The notes: a model not told the origin generated them from the letters alone. A stretch of DNA of 64,000 nucleotides from Gnetum montanum (GCA_015680685.1 MNCI01022125.1:291699-355698); one strand, 5' to 3'; positions 22,378 through 38,250 are shown, counted from the stretch's first letter. Numbers and translations: made by a program.

Positions 22378-23640
22378 GTGAAGAATATTTCTACAAGAAC
22401 AAGTACAATTTGTAATGCTTTCATGAAGTACAAGCATGAAAAACATAGTGCTTTACTTGTCATGGCACCCATAGAAGCTACTACATATAACATTAATGTA
22501 GCTACCATTCATTCCAATTTGAGCCTTAGAATAGATGCATATAAAAAACTTTCTACCTCTATTAAAATAAAAATACAACATCGATTTTCCCATGAGAGAT
22601 ATATAATCATTAATGAAATGAGTTTTGTAGGGGGAAGACTATTATAGAACATTGATAAAAGATTAAGAGAAATATTTCTAGAGCATCATAATGAATTTTT
22701 TGGAGAAAGATCAGTTATACTCATAGCACACCTAGGTCAACTTCCTCTTGTGCTTGATGTTGTGCCTTATGCATCTAGGAATCTAGAGATCATAGGAGTT
22801 TTGCAATCCTTTGATACTTTTGTTATATTAGATGCATTTTATCATCAAACTAGAAATAATCCTAAACAACAAATATTTATAGAAGTATTAATGCATATTA
22901 AAGAGAGAAAAAGCCCTAATGAAGACTATCAATTTTTAGGTTCTCAAATGAATCTTTCATCGACATCCAATAAATTAGATGGTTTTGAATATTCAATGCA
23001 TTTGTATGATACAAAGGAGAAAGTGTAACAACAAAACAAGAAGATACTACAAAAAATGCAGAGACTCATTGATGTGTGCATTGCAAATATAGATTTCTAT
23101 GGATTCAGAATCTCTCAGATGATACAGAGATGATATTAAGTATTCTTTACTTATATCTGAAGGTGCATGAGTTACGCTCATAGTTAACCTTTGGCCAAAA
23201 GTAAGATTGGTGAATGGTGCCCTTAGCATAGTTCACAATATTATTTATAGTCTTGGGAAACAACCACCTACATTACTATCTTATGCTGTCAATTTTGACT
23301 TCTAAATTAGATGTACATTTGACAATCATAATCCCCATTATGTGTTAATTGTACTTGTGGTTCAATGAGCATTATGTCAGTTTTCGTTGCAATTAGCATG
23401 GGCCATGACTATCCATAAATCTCAAGGAACAACTTTGGAGATGGCCACAATTGATATAGGATAAAAAAAAATCATAGGTCTAACTTTTGTTGCATTATCT
23501 AAAGTCAAAAGCATTGAATCTTTGAAGATTCATCCTCCATTCTCTTTGTAGAGATACAAAATGATTTGTAATTCTAAACATCTTCATAGTAGAATTGTAG
23601 AGGAAAAACATTTTGTTGATCCAAAAGATTAGGCATCTTG
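22378..23640 (+). pseudogene. Pif1-like DNA helicase remnant
   Basis: The open piece at 22378-22647 shows NINVATIHSNLSLR and RYIIINEMSFVGGRLL, the Pif1 region with the DEAD-like IDEMS box decayed to INEMS. The next piece contains ERSVILIAHLGQLPLVLDV, where family members have GDFGQLPPV. The C-terminal motifs follow between 23160 and 23540: a GA(R)VMLT-NLW-type region, LAWAMTIHKSQGTTLEMATI, and LTFVALSKVKSIESLKI. The N-terminal Walker A loop is absent and several stops occur, so it is a 5'-truncated pseudogene. Such sequences in plants come either from Helitron Rep-helicases or from host PIF1 genes. No Rep domain or Helitron end was seen, so the source is open. Confidence 0.75.
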
Positions 23641-24350
23641 AATTCAGGCTCCTATCTATATTCTTTGTATTCTTAATTCCTATTCTACACCTCTATAAAG
23701 TTTGATGCAACAATTGTGTAATGTATTCGTGTATCAATGTATTTGAAATATGGATGACTTTATTTCTATGGGGCTCTTTTTTAAAATTTGATGCATTAAT
23801 GATATTGTTTTAGCTATACCAACTTATATTAATTTGTTTGCCAATTTTGATATTATTGAATGATCTCACATAATATTGTAACAACTTAACTTTTCAAACA
23901 ATGTCCTCGACAATGACAATAAAAAATTTTAACAAAAATAACTCAATTCTTCTCCTAGGTTGTGCAACTCCACTAGCTTAGGTATATATATATGAATTGG
24001 CTTAAAAGATCTTCTAAATTTTCATTCTAACTACTATTTTTTTCCATGTTTATTTAAAGTGATTTTAAACTATTATTTATGTCACGGTAAAATAGTAACA
24101 CTTCAATCAAAGTGTTCTTGAAGAGTTATTATTTATGTCAAAGATTGATGAAACTATAAATTACCACAATGCCTTCTGAAGTTTCAAATAAAAATTTTTG
24201 TATAAGTTTCTACATCCACAAAATACTGTTGACATTCGGCTACCACTATCCTTCTGTACATTCTCCCACCATTACCCTTCTAAAAGGATTAACCTCTCAG
24301 CCAAAAGAAAAAATTATCACATTACTACTGCACACTTTGCAATGCCCCAC
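23641..24350. other. Non-coding, nothing recognised
   Basis: AT-rich sequence between the helicase remnant and the 3' side of the dioxygenase gene. Confidence 0.4.
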
Positions 24351-24412
24351 TTAACACATCTAACCAAATAGACGGGCATCTTTAACACATCTAACCAAAT
24401 AGACGGGCATCT
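24351..24412. repeat. Perfect 31-bp tandem duplication
   Basis: Two identical adjacent units (24351-24381, 24382-24412), each starting TTAACACATCTAACC. They lie about 150 bp beyond the dioxygenase stop codon, probably in or just after its 3' UTR. Confidence 0.9.
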
Positions 24413-24558
24413 TTATTAATAAACTGCTTGCCACCCGTGCCATGCATATTTTCTCTCTACCACTTCTCGTGAGTAGAGTACATCTTGAAGGACGCAGGAC
24501 GTGCTGGAAAAACGTTTCGGTTTCAATTTCACATCTCAGTTTCACAATCCCTCAGAAA

Positions 24559-26249
24559 TCACAATCCCTCAGAAATACCGAGGGGCGAAAGCACGCTTTT
24601 CCCGTGCAGAGAACTATTCTGGAGCGCATTCATGAATTCCCCGTAGACGCAGCTGCGGTACCGGGCCGGGGACTCGCGGCTGACGAGCTGCGGAGCAGGA
24701 GCCACAACAGCATCCCAAGCAGGGCCGAAGGCAGTGCTCACAGTCATGCGATTGCGGAATCCATCAACAACAACACGATGCACAACGCTTCTGTAAGCAT
24801 CATTGCTCAGCAGCTGCACTTGATCTCCCACATTAATGACCACAGCATCTTCCACGCAGGGGACCTGCACCCAGCCCTCACCGTGAAGCACCTGCAATCC
24901 GGGAACCTCGTCCTGCATAAGCAGCGTGAGCGCTCCCGGGTCCGAGTGCGGAGGCAGGCCTAGGGTTTTGGCCGGATCAGGGCACGCCGGATACAGATTA
25001 TACGCCATTACCTGCGAATGCGCCTCGTCACCGCCGAAGGCTTTGTTCATGAATTCGCGATCCAGGCCCAGGCTCTCAGATACTACGCCCAGCAAGCGCC
25101 GTGCAAGCGCAACCATCTCCGAGATGTATTCGGCATTTGCTCGTCTGAAATCGGCCGGCTCTTCCGGCCATAGATGCCACATTTCGTCCAGAGGCTTGCA
25201 CGAATAGCGCAGAAAATCGCGCCAGTTCAGCACCTTGTCCTTAGCAAGGTTGAAGCTCGTGGCGTACCTCATGCGCGACTTGGGATCCGTGTCGAAGTAT
25301 TTCATTTTTTGCTCCATTGGAAGCGCGAAGAAGTCACGCCCGGCGCGCATCTCTGCCTCCATCACGGCCTTGCTTATGCCGTGGTTTTTAACCTGTGTAA
25401 GCATGGAAATCGTGGAAACACTAAGTCGACGATGAAAATCTTTCAAGGAAATCCCATGAGTCTGATGAGTAAGCACAAACGGAAATCCATGAATCTGATG
25501 AGTAAGCACAAAAGCTCTACAAAGCTGAGTCGATCTTTGAAATCATCGAGTAACGCTACGGCTCTTAACATGCTACCTCGTGGTCTCTCTTTGCACCACA
25601 AAACTACGCTGATTTTCTAAATCTCTCAGCGAGATCCAGAAATCTAAAAAAAAACAAAAACCTGCAAACGCAAAGTCTATCTTTGAACTCTTCGAGGAAC
25701 GCAACGGCTCCGGCTCTATACATGCGAAATGGTTAACGAACGCCTTATCTAACTATTTGAATGAAACGATGAAAGCCATGGCCCTAGAGTACTTGGAGAA
25801 ACAGAACTCGATCTTTCAAATATCTCTGACGACGTCAAGGCTATCAACACAAGTGATTAAAAATCCTACACAGCGTAAGTCGATTCTAAGAATAGTGAAG
25901 AAAAACGCCATCTCTAAAGCTACAGTCGTCCTTGGATCAATAAGTCTTTCAAAAATCGAAGCTATAGAATCTGTAAAGCATAGATTATGCAGTTGCGGAG
26001 CAGAACCAGGAAGAAGCCCCAGTCGCGACAGGCATCGCCGACGGCGCAGACAACGGCTGAGCGTTCAGGGCCGTCCAGACAGGCGAGGTCGATGAGTGGG
26101 ATTTGCAGATGAGGCGAGTCGATGACAGGGTACTCCTCTTCGTCGCGGGGCCTCACATAAATCTCCGGAACAGTCTCTGCTCCGCCCTCCACCAACGCCT
26201 GCACTCCCCTGTAGTGCGCTGGGTATGCCTCTACTGCCGAAGCCGCCAT
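24559..26249 (-). CDS. 2-oxoglutarate/Fe(II)-dependent dioxygenase, DMR6/F3H-like
   Basis: Two exons: 26249-26007 (81 codons) and 25392-24559 (278 codons with stop), joined by a 614-bp GT-AG intron, give 358 residues, the usual length. Such enzymes hydroxylate or desaturate flavonoids, hormones or other small acids, using 2-oxoglutarate and O2, in the cytosol. The N-terminal DIOX_N part ends in CRDWGFFL/VKNHGI across the intron. The catalytic barrel holds LPPHSDPGALTLLMQDEVPG with iron ligands H230 and D232, and H286 in SVVHRVVV. The 2-oxoglutarate site normally reading R-x-S is R296-M-T298. NWRDFLRYSCKPL and GDQVQLLSNDAYRS resemble the DMR6/salicylate 5-hydroxylase group; the substrate cannot be read from sequence. 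The donor (CTG/GTTCTG) is weak, but the protein fit is exact. tRNA-Gly lies upstream in divergent orientation. Confidence 0.9.
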
Positions 26250-26575
26250 TGCTTAGCTCTGTACGTGTTTGCTCCCTCTCCTGCACTTGGAATCTGTAAC
26301 TGGCATTGTTATTTGTCACGAAAGAGTATGATGCACCAGTGGCCCAACATGTAAAGGGATAAAAAATGTCGATCACATGCACCGGTGTTGTTTACATGTC
26401 GTGTCCGAAAACGTCGGTTTAAAAGTCCAAACGCTGCCTGGATATTTCGGCATGGACAGCACCAGGCTACCTGCGATGCAAATTCTTATGATTCATGCCT
26501 CGGGCGGCAGGGTGGCTTTTATGGTTTCAACTGCAGTGTTTTTAGAAACTAAGTTAACAAGTCCAGAAAACACAC

Positions 26576-26646
26576 GCACCAGTGGTCTAGTGGTAGAATA
26601 GTACCCTGCCACGGTACAGACCCGGGTTCGATTCCCGGCTGGTGCA
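26576..26646 (+). tRNA. tRNA-Gly (anticodon GCC)
   Basis: 71 nt folding as a full cloverleaf: acceptor stem GCACCAG with CTGGTGC, discriminator A, anticodon arm CCTGCCACGG with GCC in the loop, and T arm CCGGGTTCGATTCCCGG. The internal promoter A box (TGGTCTAGTGG) and B box (GGTTCGATTCC) are intact. No CCA is encoded and there is no intron, as expected for a nuclear gene. A short T run (CCTTTT) follows at about 26653-26660 as a weak Pol III terminator. Confidence 0.97.
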
Positions 26647-27981
26647 CCTTTCCACCTTTTGCTTGAATTTTAAAAAAGCAAATTTCCTTTTTCTTCATTC
26701 TTTTAAAGAAATTTCTTTAGGCACTCAAATTGTGCACTAGCCTTTACTGTTAGATTTTTTTATTTTTAGATTTATTTTTTTTATTTCTTAAGTGTTTTCA
26801 GTTGCCCAATTAAATTGTTTGGTTTTGATCGTTTCGGTCAAGATGAACCGCCTTGGATTCAATACAGATTCAATATCTACAGCCTCGCATAAGCAAACAG
26901 GCCAAACGCTGCACCTTTACTAATTTCTTCAGTCACTCGATGCAGCTTTACTTTTTTATTCTTGAGAAAAGAATTCTTTAGGCGTTCGAGTTTTAACACA
27001 GGAAGGAAATAAATACCGTAAATTATTATATTTAACAACCAAAACCTGAAATTGTTAAATACGTATATATCACCTTTTGATTCTTTAAAGAAATTTCTCT
27101 AAGCATGGAGTTCGAGTACAAAGAGATTTCTTTACGCACGTAGTTCTGGTACAAGAAGAAAATAAATATTAGACAAATCTTTAAAAGAAATTCCTAGGCA
27201 ATGAAATATGAGAACAAAAACAAAATAAATACCTAACAAAATGATGATGATTATTTAGAGAAACGACTCTAAAGGTCTCTTACATTTTATGCATCGATTT
27301 AGCTTCGCAATCCTGGATTGCCTTATCACGTTCTCTCGTATTTGCATCCTCCTTTCTTCTCTTGTTTTCGTTTTCCCTTTCTTGTTTTTATTTTATCGCA
27401 ACAGGCTTACTTGTATGATTACTCTTTTCTTCTATTCTTGTTTTTTCTTCCTTGTTTTCATTTTTCAGCAACAGGCTTACTTGTATGATTACTTATGCAA
27501 CCTACTGTGCCAATAAGGGGATGCAGCCACGAAAAAAACTTTTAAAGCCATCATCGATTAACGAACATACTACAATGGCTTTAAAACTGAAAGGGGCTTC
27601 CATTAGAGCTCAGTTAGATGGTACTACAATGTCTTATTTCCCATTTATGCAAAAAATTATTAAAGTTAGAGAAATGCTTCAAGACTCTTTCAAACTAGAA
27701 ACTTAAAAAATATATATACCTGTAGATTAATAAAATCTTATGGTGTTACTTGTAAATGCATAAACCACTTTCAGAAGAGCAATTTGCCTTGCACAGTTAC
27801 CAAACTGTCCTTGCCAACAAGTTTCTTGCTAAAGGTAAACATCATTCTAATCACACAGTGCAGTCTGCAATTTGCCTACCTTGAAAGAATTAAATTTAGG
27901 AAAGACTGGAAATTTAGGTCAGTGGTATTCTCTCCATTATAGTAGAACGAGGAACCTCTATAAATCTGGAGTAGTTAATAG
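26647..27981. other. Intergenic region with one short duplication
   Basis: Between tRNA-Gly and the MCM7 3' end. A 26-bp sequence starting GCAACAGGCTTACTTG occurs at 27398-27423 and again at 27468-27493, inside a pyrimidine-rich stretch. Short open frames across it look like by-products of that composition. No gene recognised. Confidence 0.5.
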
Positions 27982-28204
27982 ATTAGTGATTCCATTGTTC
28001 CACAGTAGCCTACTATGATGGGAAAATCCATAACCAATTTACTCATCCCGATGGAAGCAAACTATTGGCGTACAAATGGAAATCGAGGTATGAAGTTCAT
28101 AGTAAATTAAGGGATCCACTGTTCCACGCTAGCCTACTATGATGGGAACAATCCATGAGCAATTTACCCATCCAGATGGAAGCAAAATATTAGCGTACAA
28201 ATGT
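27982..28204. repeat. Imperfect tandem duplication downstream of MCM7
   Basis: Two units of about 97-99 bp (27982-28078 and 28106-28204) share GCCTACTATGATGGGAA, then CAATTTAC and GATGGAAGCAAA, and both end GCGTACAAATG. They differ at roughly one base in eight. The second unit ends 16 bp from the MCM7 stop codon, so both probably lie in its 3' UTR. Confidence 0.8.
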
Positions 28205-28219
28205 CTGATAGGCCAGTAT

Positions 28220-32507
<4,288 letters not shown>

Positions 32508-32655
32508 GCTGAAGGCCGAAGTAAGAACCACAGCTGAGTTACAGCGATGCCTGCGTCCTGGGGAGTTTCTGCCGCTGAAACGCGAACTTAGCAAATGGGA
32601 CTACTATTGCTATGTGTTGTCTGATTTTCTGCTTTGCAATGGTACGGGGTTTTTG

Positions 32656-32698
32656 GGCGGGAAAGTAGTGATGGCGGGAAACAATTTTGTGGCGGGAA
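32656..32698 (-). promoter_or_regulatory. Three E2F binding sites upstream of MCM7
   Basis: GGCGGGAAA at 32656-32664 and 32673-32681 and GGCGGGAA at 32691-32698 read TTTCCCGCC or TTCCCGCC on the gene strand, the plant E2F consensus. They are spaced 17-18 bp apart and lie 150-190 bp upstream of the ATG. Confidence 0.88.
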
Positions 32699-32775
32699 CC
32701 TTGCTGACCTGTACGACTGTGTATCTGTTGTGGAAGGCCAATAAAAAGTTAGTCCTTCATTTATTCGGTAATTAG

Positions 32776-33181
32776 GTCATAACATTTTTCCGTGCGACTC
32801 AGCGGACCACATGCTGTAATTTTTTTTTAACAATTAATGTGTATTTTGCTGTGAACAAAATTTTTTTGAAAAATAAAGGTTGTGGAATTGAAATCATCGA
32901 GTATTCAACGGCATTTGTCAACCATTGCAAGATCGGGTATAGGTTGTTTATAGTCATCCACCCTTCCGAGAAAGTTATAAAAATGAAATCGTAAAAATCT
33001 TCATGCTCTAAGTTTTGAAAACATTATTTAAAAAAATTTCGGTATGATTGTTAGTAACATTTAAAATAAATTAATTAAATATGCAATTATCTCATTCATT
33101 TATTTATTTATATATAATTGGTTTAACTGTAAGACATTACAAGAAATTGTGGTATTCATCTTCAATGCTATTTGTTGTTGA
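32776..33181. other. Non-coding, nothing recognised
   Basis: AT-rich upstream flank of MCM7, beyond its promoter. Confidence 0.4.
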
Positions 33182-33269
33182 AATGAAATGAAATGAACCT
33201 TTATTACATCCAAAGACCCATAGGATCTATTGGACAAATATTACATGTTCATGAAAAATAGACTCTACA
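33182..33269 (-). repeat. Dispersed repeat ending in a TTCAT tail, copy 2
   Basis: Inverse copy of 1624-1700, with about 90% identity over the shared part. The tail reads AAATGAAATGAAATGAA on the plus strand. No reverse transcriptase coding lies next to it. Confidence 0.6.
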
Positions 33270-34742
33270 ACTTGACCAAGCGTTAATTGGGACATCAAAA
33301 ACAAATCATACAAACTTTTTGTCATATCATTATAATGCTATCTCAATGGATAGTCATAGCAAAAGAAATGAATATAATGAGGTGTTATTAATTATTTTTA
33401 TTGTTAATACAATAAGGTGTTTGTTTAATGGGAAAAGCCTTGGTTTGGCAATTGTATGTCATTGATTCAGTTCCTTCTAAAATTGGTCTCACTAGTTTCA
33501 ATCCAATGGGCAACATTAAATTATTGATTAAAAATATTTTATAAAAAAATTCTATAACTAGATATTCTTAATTATTTCCTTACCCCAAAAAAATTGATTG
33601 ATGTTAATACAATAGATTTTTTTACAAATAGAGGTGCATTTTACAAAATAAATTAAGTTCAACACTTGGAGGCTCAATACTCATGCCACAAAGTATTGTT
33701 CCATGACAATTAGTAGATGTGTGAAAGAAAAACCTGAAGTATGCCCAAGTCTAAACTAAGGCCTTATAGCCTAAGAAATGACAACCTTGTTATCACTCTA
33801 AATGATATCCATCATTATTAATATAAAGTATTACCTAAGAGTATAAAATAAGTGAGATGCTATATAATGCAAAGGTGCAAGATTGTTGATGGTCATAGAG
33901 TCTAAAGAACCACAATTAGTCCATACATGCTACTATATAAATCTAATGAGCACATGCTAAAGTTAGCTAAGTTATAAATAAGGTTTATAGTATTTAAGCT
34001 TAAGACATGTTAAAACCAATATCAAGATCTTCTACTCTTATTAATGTCAACTTACTAAAGCTTGCAATGTGAGAACAATGGTATGCCATTGTACAAAAAT
34101 GAATAAAAAATAAAAATGCAATGGTTTAATAGCAACGTTTCCTACGAACTGAAAATAAACTACAATTATAATGTAAGCTATTACATGCACCAAATGTTTG
34201 AACCTTAACCATTGTAAACATAATTATGCAAATTATATGTTACTGACAGGAAGGGGCTATCATGCAAAATGATAGTTAGGTGTTTGTTTCTCAAGTCATA
34301 CTACCTAGGTTCAAGCCTAGGCATAGCCACTCAAAAAAAGGTTAGGCTACCAACAAGACTAAGTGATGTTTAGCTCACTTACGTTGTAATGTTATTCACT
34401 TAGAAATCATGTGCTTAAGATCAGAGATTTGAACATTCTAAATCAAAGGAAAATAATGATACCTCAAGTGTGATTTGAACAAGCAAGTGATTACAACAAT
34501 AAAGTTCCACTAAGCATTATCATTGTAATGTTGTGTGTGTGTGTGTATCTATATATTGAGACAATGAAACTCATAGTTAGTAGGAGAATCCCTATTCACT
34601 CAACATGATAGATCTAATCCATTATAAGAGTATTCCACCACAAGGTTGTGTCACTCCTATCACACTCATAAGTAGAGGCAAGTAACAAACCCAAAACCTT
34701 TCTCTTTCACATGAGGTAAGTATCTTAATCATTGCACTATAT
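33270..34742. other. Non-coding, possible SINE-like piece
   Basis: No coding region. A word resembling a Pol III B box, GGTTCAAGCCT, occurs at about 34310, but the A box is poor. A TG run lies near 34533-34547. Confidence 0.35.
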
Positions 34743-35261
34743 TATAGAAAGTATACATGGTTGATGGTTTTAAGGTTTCTTTCCTTCTAGAATGAGAGTA
34801 AGGAGGAGTATGGAGATTCACTTAGGCTCCATGTCATCTTCACCATCATTATCTCTTTAAAAACTTCATAGCCACAATTCTTTGTATGTAGTGTCACCAA
34901 GATATGCAAGCAACTTGAGCTTTAACTTTTGGTATAGGCATTTCTCCTACTTTATGGAAAATGAGGTTAGAACTAAATGCATGTAATATAGGTGCACATC
35001 CTAGATGTATCAAGGATCATTATATATTATGTGTTTGCTAGTGTTCTCTATGAAAATTACATGAGTATGTCATGTTGGTTCCATTATTTATATGACTACC
35101 AAGGTGAACTTGGGATGCTCTTAACCTTTATACTAACATGTATTGTGAATTTATGTCGTTCGTACAACTTATATGATCATTGAGGTATAGTCTATTTTAG
35201 GTCTACTCTTGAACACTCAATAACCTTGGAGCACAAAGTGGTATTCAGTAGTTTTGTTACA
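34743..35261 (+). repeat. 5' LTR of the gag-only element
   Basis: Matches 38251-38701 through shared words such as CCTTCTAGAAT, TATGGAGAT, AACCTTTA and CTCAAAGTGGT-like sequence. The first bases read TATAGAAAG where the 3' LTR has TGTAGAGAG. Confidence 0.7.
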
Positions 35262-35952
35262 CTTAGTATCAAAGCCAAGGTTTTGGTTCAATAAAAAACC
35301 TATTCAAACATTTGTGTAAAGTAGCTACATTTGATTACTAATATGCGAAAGGGAAAGAAAACAAATATGGATCCCTATCTTATCAAGGATCCAATTATGG
35401 AACATGTGCTAATATGGGATGAGAAAGTAAAAGAAAAAGGAATAAATGAATTGATGGAAAGAATGTAGTAAATGTGGGATCAAATGTTATAAGTAGATAG
35501 CATAATTATGCATCATCTACTAGCAATAGAAAAGGCTTGAATGATTAAGAAGATAGTTGATCTAATAGAAGTCCCTTTCTTACTGAAGTTAAACTTTAGC
35601 ATCAAACATAAACTTCCTTCAATCCAAAACTTTATGTTAAGAAATTATGTAGAGAAACAAGGGGATGTTATTGACAATCTCCACCTTCCTGTACATGAAC
35701 TCTAACTTGAAGGATGCAAGTTGAAATCTTTGGCACAAGGCTAACAAAATAAGATTGAGATCTTAAAAAATCAACTAGCTATTAAGCAAAAGTAGTAGCA
35801 TTAGGATTAGGTTAATCAATTTTCAAGTTTTGAGTAAAGAAGCCAAAACTTATGATGGTGATAGGGACAACAAATTTATTGATGCATTCCTCTTTGACAA
35901 GGAGGAATTTTTAGAAATTCACAAGTGCATTGACGAAGAACAAGTTCGTATC

Positions 35953-36878
35953 TTATGAGAGCAGTTACTCTAATTATTAGAGTGGTTACTCTAGCGGTTA
36001 CTCTAGTAGTTATTCTAATTATTATAGTGATTACTCTAGCAGTTACTTTAGCAGTTATTCTAATTATTAAAGCGGTTACTCTAATTATTAAAGTAGTTGC
36101 TCCCAAGCCTATAAATACAGTGTCGAGGCACACAATTGGGAAGGAAGTCTTTTTGCAGTCAAGTAATGAAACTCTTGTAGTCTGTTTGAAAGTTAGTATT
36201 TTCCAAGTGCCCGCAGCAGGAGGTCGAAGTGTGGATGGATCTTTATTCGAGCAGTGTGTACCTGAGCACACCTTGTGTACGACAATAAAGACAAGCTATT
36301 TGATTCATCCTTGCAGCACTTGAGATTTGTTTTCTTATGCATTTCTTTTATTGTATTTTCTTATGCATTTATTTTATTTTACTTTATTTTATGCACTTTA
36401 CATTTTTGTTATTAGCACAGCAATTCATTTTGATCAATTAAGCAAATAGTTAAATTACACAAGCACAACCTCTTCGAGCATGCGTGTAACGCTTGGTAAC
36501 CCAGTAATGATTAGCGTTTGGTAATCCCAGCAGTGTTGCACTGGTTCAGGATGTGTACGACAAGTGGGGACGGATGCTGGTGTTAGGATTAGTTAGAACT
36601 TAGTTAACAAGTAGTTAAGTTAAATTAGTTACTTAGTTACCTCTCTCATTCTCTACTAGCGCAGGACATAAAAACATAAAAGCTATATAAATAATATGCC
36701 TCAAACTTACTTAACCATACAATCGTGACATATAGGTAAGCTTGGGAAGACAACGATCACCCAACCCATCCTTGTTCCATAAGGACGCATAAGCACTTAG
36801 TCCTTGGAATTCGACTAGATCATGCGTAAAACGCTTGTATTTGTATGGTTGAGCGTAGAGGTACCTCGCCACTCATCA
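35953..36878 (+). mobile_element. Solo LTR (copy D) with a minisatellite U3
   Basis: 926 bp, flanked by GTATC (35948-35952) and GTATT (36879-36883), a 5-bp target duplication with one mismatch. From the TATA box (CCTATAAATACAG, 36108) to the end (GAGGTACCTCGCCACTCATCA-type terminus) it follows the family. The U3 block upstream of TATA lacks GATATCGC; a minisatellite stands there instead. Confidence 0.88.
35961..36099 (+). repeat. Minisatellite in the U3 of LTR copy D
   Basis: Tandem units of about 12-21 bp built on GGTTACTCTA with or without ATTATTA follow each other up to 10 bp before the TATA box. On either strand it yields long open frames of low complexity, which are not genes. Confidence 0.85.
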
Positions 36879-38250
36879 GTATTGCTACCTAGTTTCTAGA
36901 TGGAGTTGTGAAAACTTGCTGACTCAACATTCTCCAAGAATAAAGAAAAAAAAAACAACGAGAAGAAATATTAAAATATGGGATGATTTTTAAAAAGCAT
37001 CAACTAAGAACTTTCATCCAAGAGCATTTGTTGACAAGGCGTAGATGAAGTTAAAAGAAATCGAATACACTTGAAAGCTGAAGGACTATTTTCACGTGTA
37101 TAAAGACCTTATGTTACAAATTCTAGTTATAAATGCGACAAGCAAATACAAGCTCTTTTTGAATGCCTTGAAATCTGAGGTGCAATAGAAGCTCAAAACA
37201 TGGAAAGTCACATAATATAGAGAAGCACTTAAAGTGGACACAAGATTGATGATTTGAGGGGTACAAAGTAATATAAGAAGGAAATGAAGCAACTACCAAA
37301 GAATAAGAAGTTTGTAAAAAGATTTGAAGGGAAGAGTCTTGTAGCTTTCAAGGACCAGGTACTTAATCCTCTTACCTATGATATGGGAAGTATTAAGCCC
37401 CTCAAGAATATAATGAGTTTTGGAATAAATGGTTGCATTTTTGAGAGCCTACTCAAAATCCTTGAGACATCAAAAAACTAAGTGCCCTGTTTGTGCTAGT
37501 AATCACCTTACCAGCAGAATATTCTCTTAGTCCTCTAAATGTGAATGGTGAGAAAGGTCATGATAAGAATCATAGGTTAAATGCAATTGAATATGAACCT
37601 AATGCTTCATTGATGATTACATACAAATATGATCAAGATGGAAAAATGAGAGTTTTGGAATCCACATAGCAAGTTTATGATAGTTTTACCACCTTGGAGT
37701 ACTCTTCAAACAAAATAGTTTGTGTCAAGGAGAGCAAAATGTGGTTGACCTAGTGTTGCTATTTTTGTAATGGGTTGATTCATCCTTTAAAAAATGAGGC
37801 ATAAAAAAAGCAAAAGTAAAAAGAAGAAAAAGGAAAGAAAGATGAATTGACTCCAATGGAAGGTAATGCCTCAAACTTTTCTCAAAGGAAAAGGAATACC
37901 CCTAAGTTTCTAAAGAGGAGAAGAAGACCTTTAAATTTCTACATAGTTGTGTCACTACATAGGTAAAGAAATGGTTTGCATTTTAAGTGAGACCTTGCTT
38001 TATGTACAAGGTTGGTACTATTTGCATGAAAATGATAAGCCTTTTCTTCCTTAACTTAGGTTGCATAAACATCTCTAAACCTTGATTGAATACCAAGTTA
38101 AGTTCAAGATTTATGCTTTACAGTTGATAACCCTAGCCATTGGACCTTGTTGTCTATAATTATTAGATGGGCTTTGAACCTTCACTTTTGAAAAGTACAT
38201 GGATAAAGACTCAAGCTTCGAGGACATATCTTCTTTCAAGTGAGGGAGGC

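Larger units (their letters stand above)
35341..37830 (+). pseudogene. gag of the gag-only element, split by a solo LTR
   Basis: The reading begins near 35341 (MRKGKKTNMDPYLIKDPIME). AKTYDGDRDNKFIDAFLFDK (about 35840-35900) is the start of the plant Ty3 capsid region. The solo LTR at 35953-36878 then interrupts, and the capsid region resumes with FHPRAFVDKA, LKDYFHVYKDLMLQI and YREALKVDTRL to about 37255. A zinc-knuckle remnant CYFCNGLIH occurs near 37760, with its last cysteine lost. Numerous stops show long decay. Gag forms the particle; an element with gag alone would need another element's enzymes. Confidence 0.7.

Noticed and set aside
24442-24963. 173-codon plus-strand frame
   Set aside because: It is the antisense shadow of dioxygenase exon 2, caused by its GC-rich codons.
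27289-27706. Overlapping 75- and 84-codon frames
   Set aside because: Pyrimidine-rich, duplicated sequence with no homology or splice context.
34240-34400. Possible tRNA-derived SINE
   Set aside because: A B-box-like GGTTCAAGCCT is present, but the A box is weak and no tail or duplication was found. Left as a remark only.
35876-36323. Long low-complexity open frames on both strands
   Set aside because: They are translations of the U3 minisatellite of LTR copy D, with repeated Val/Ile/Thr residues and no homology.
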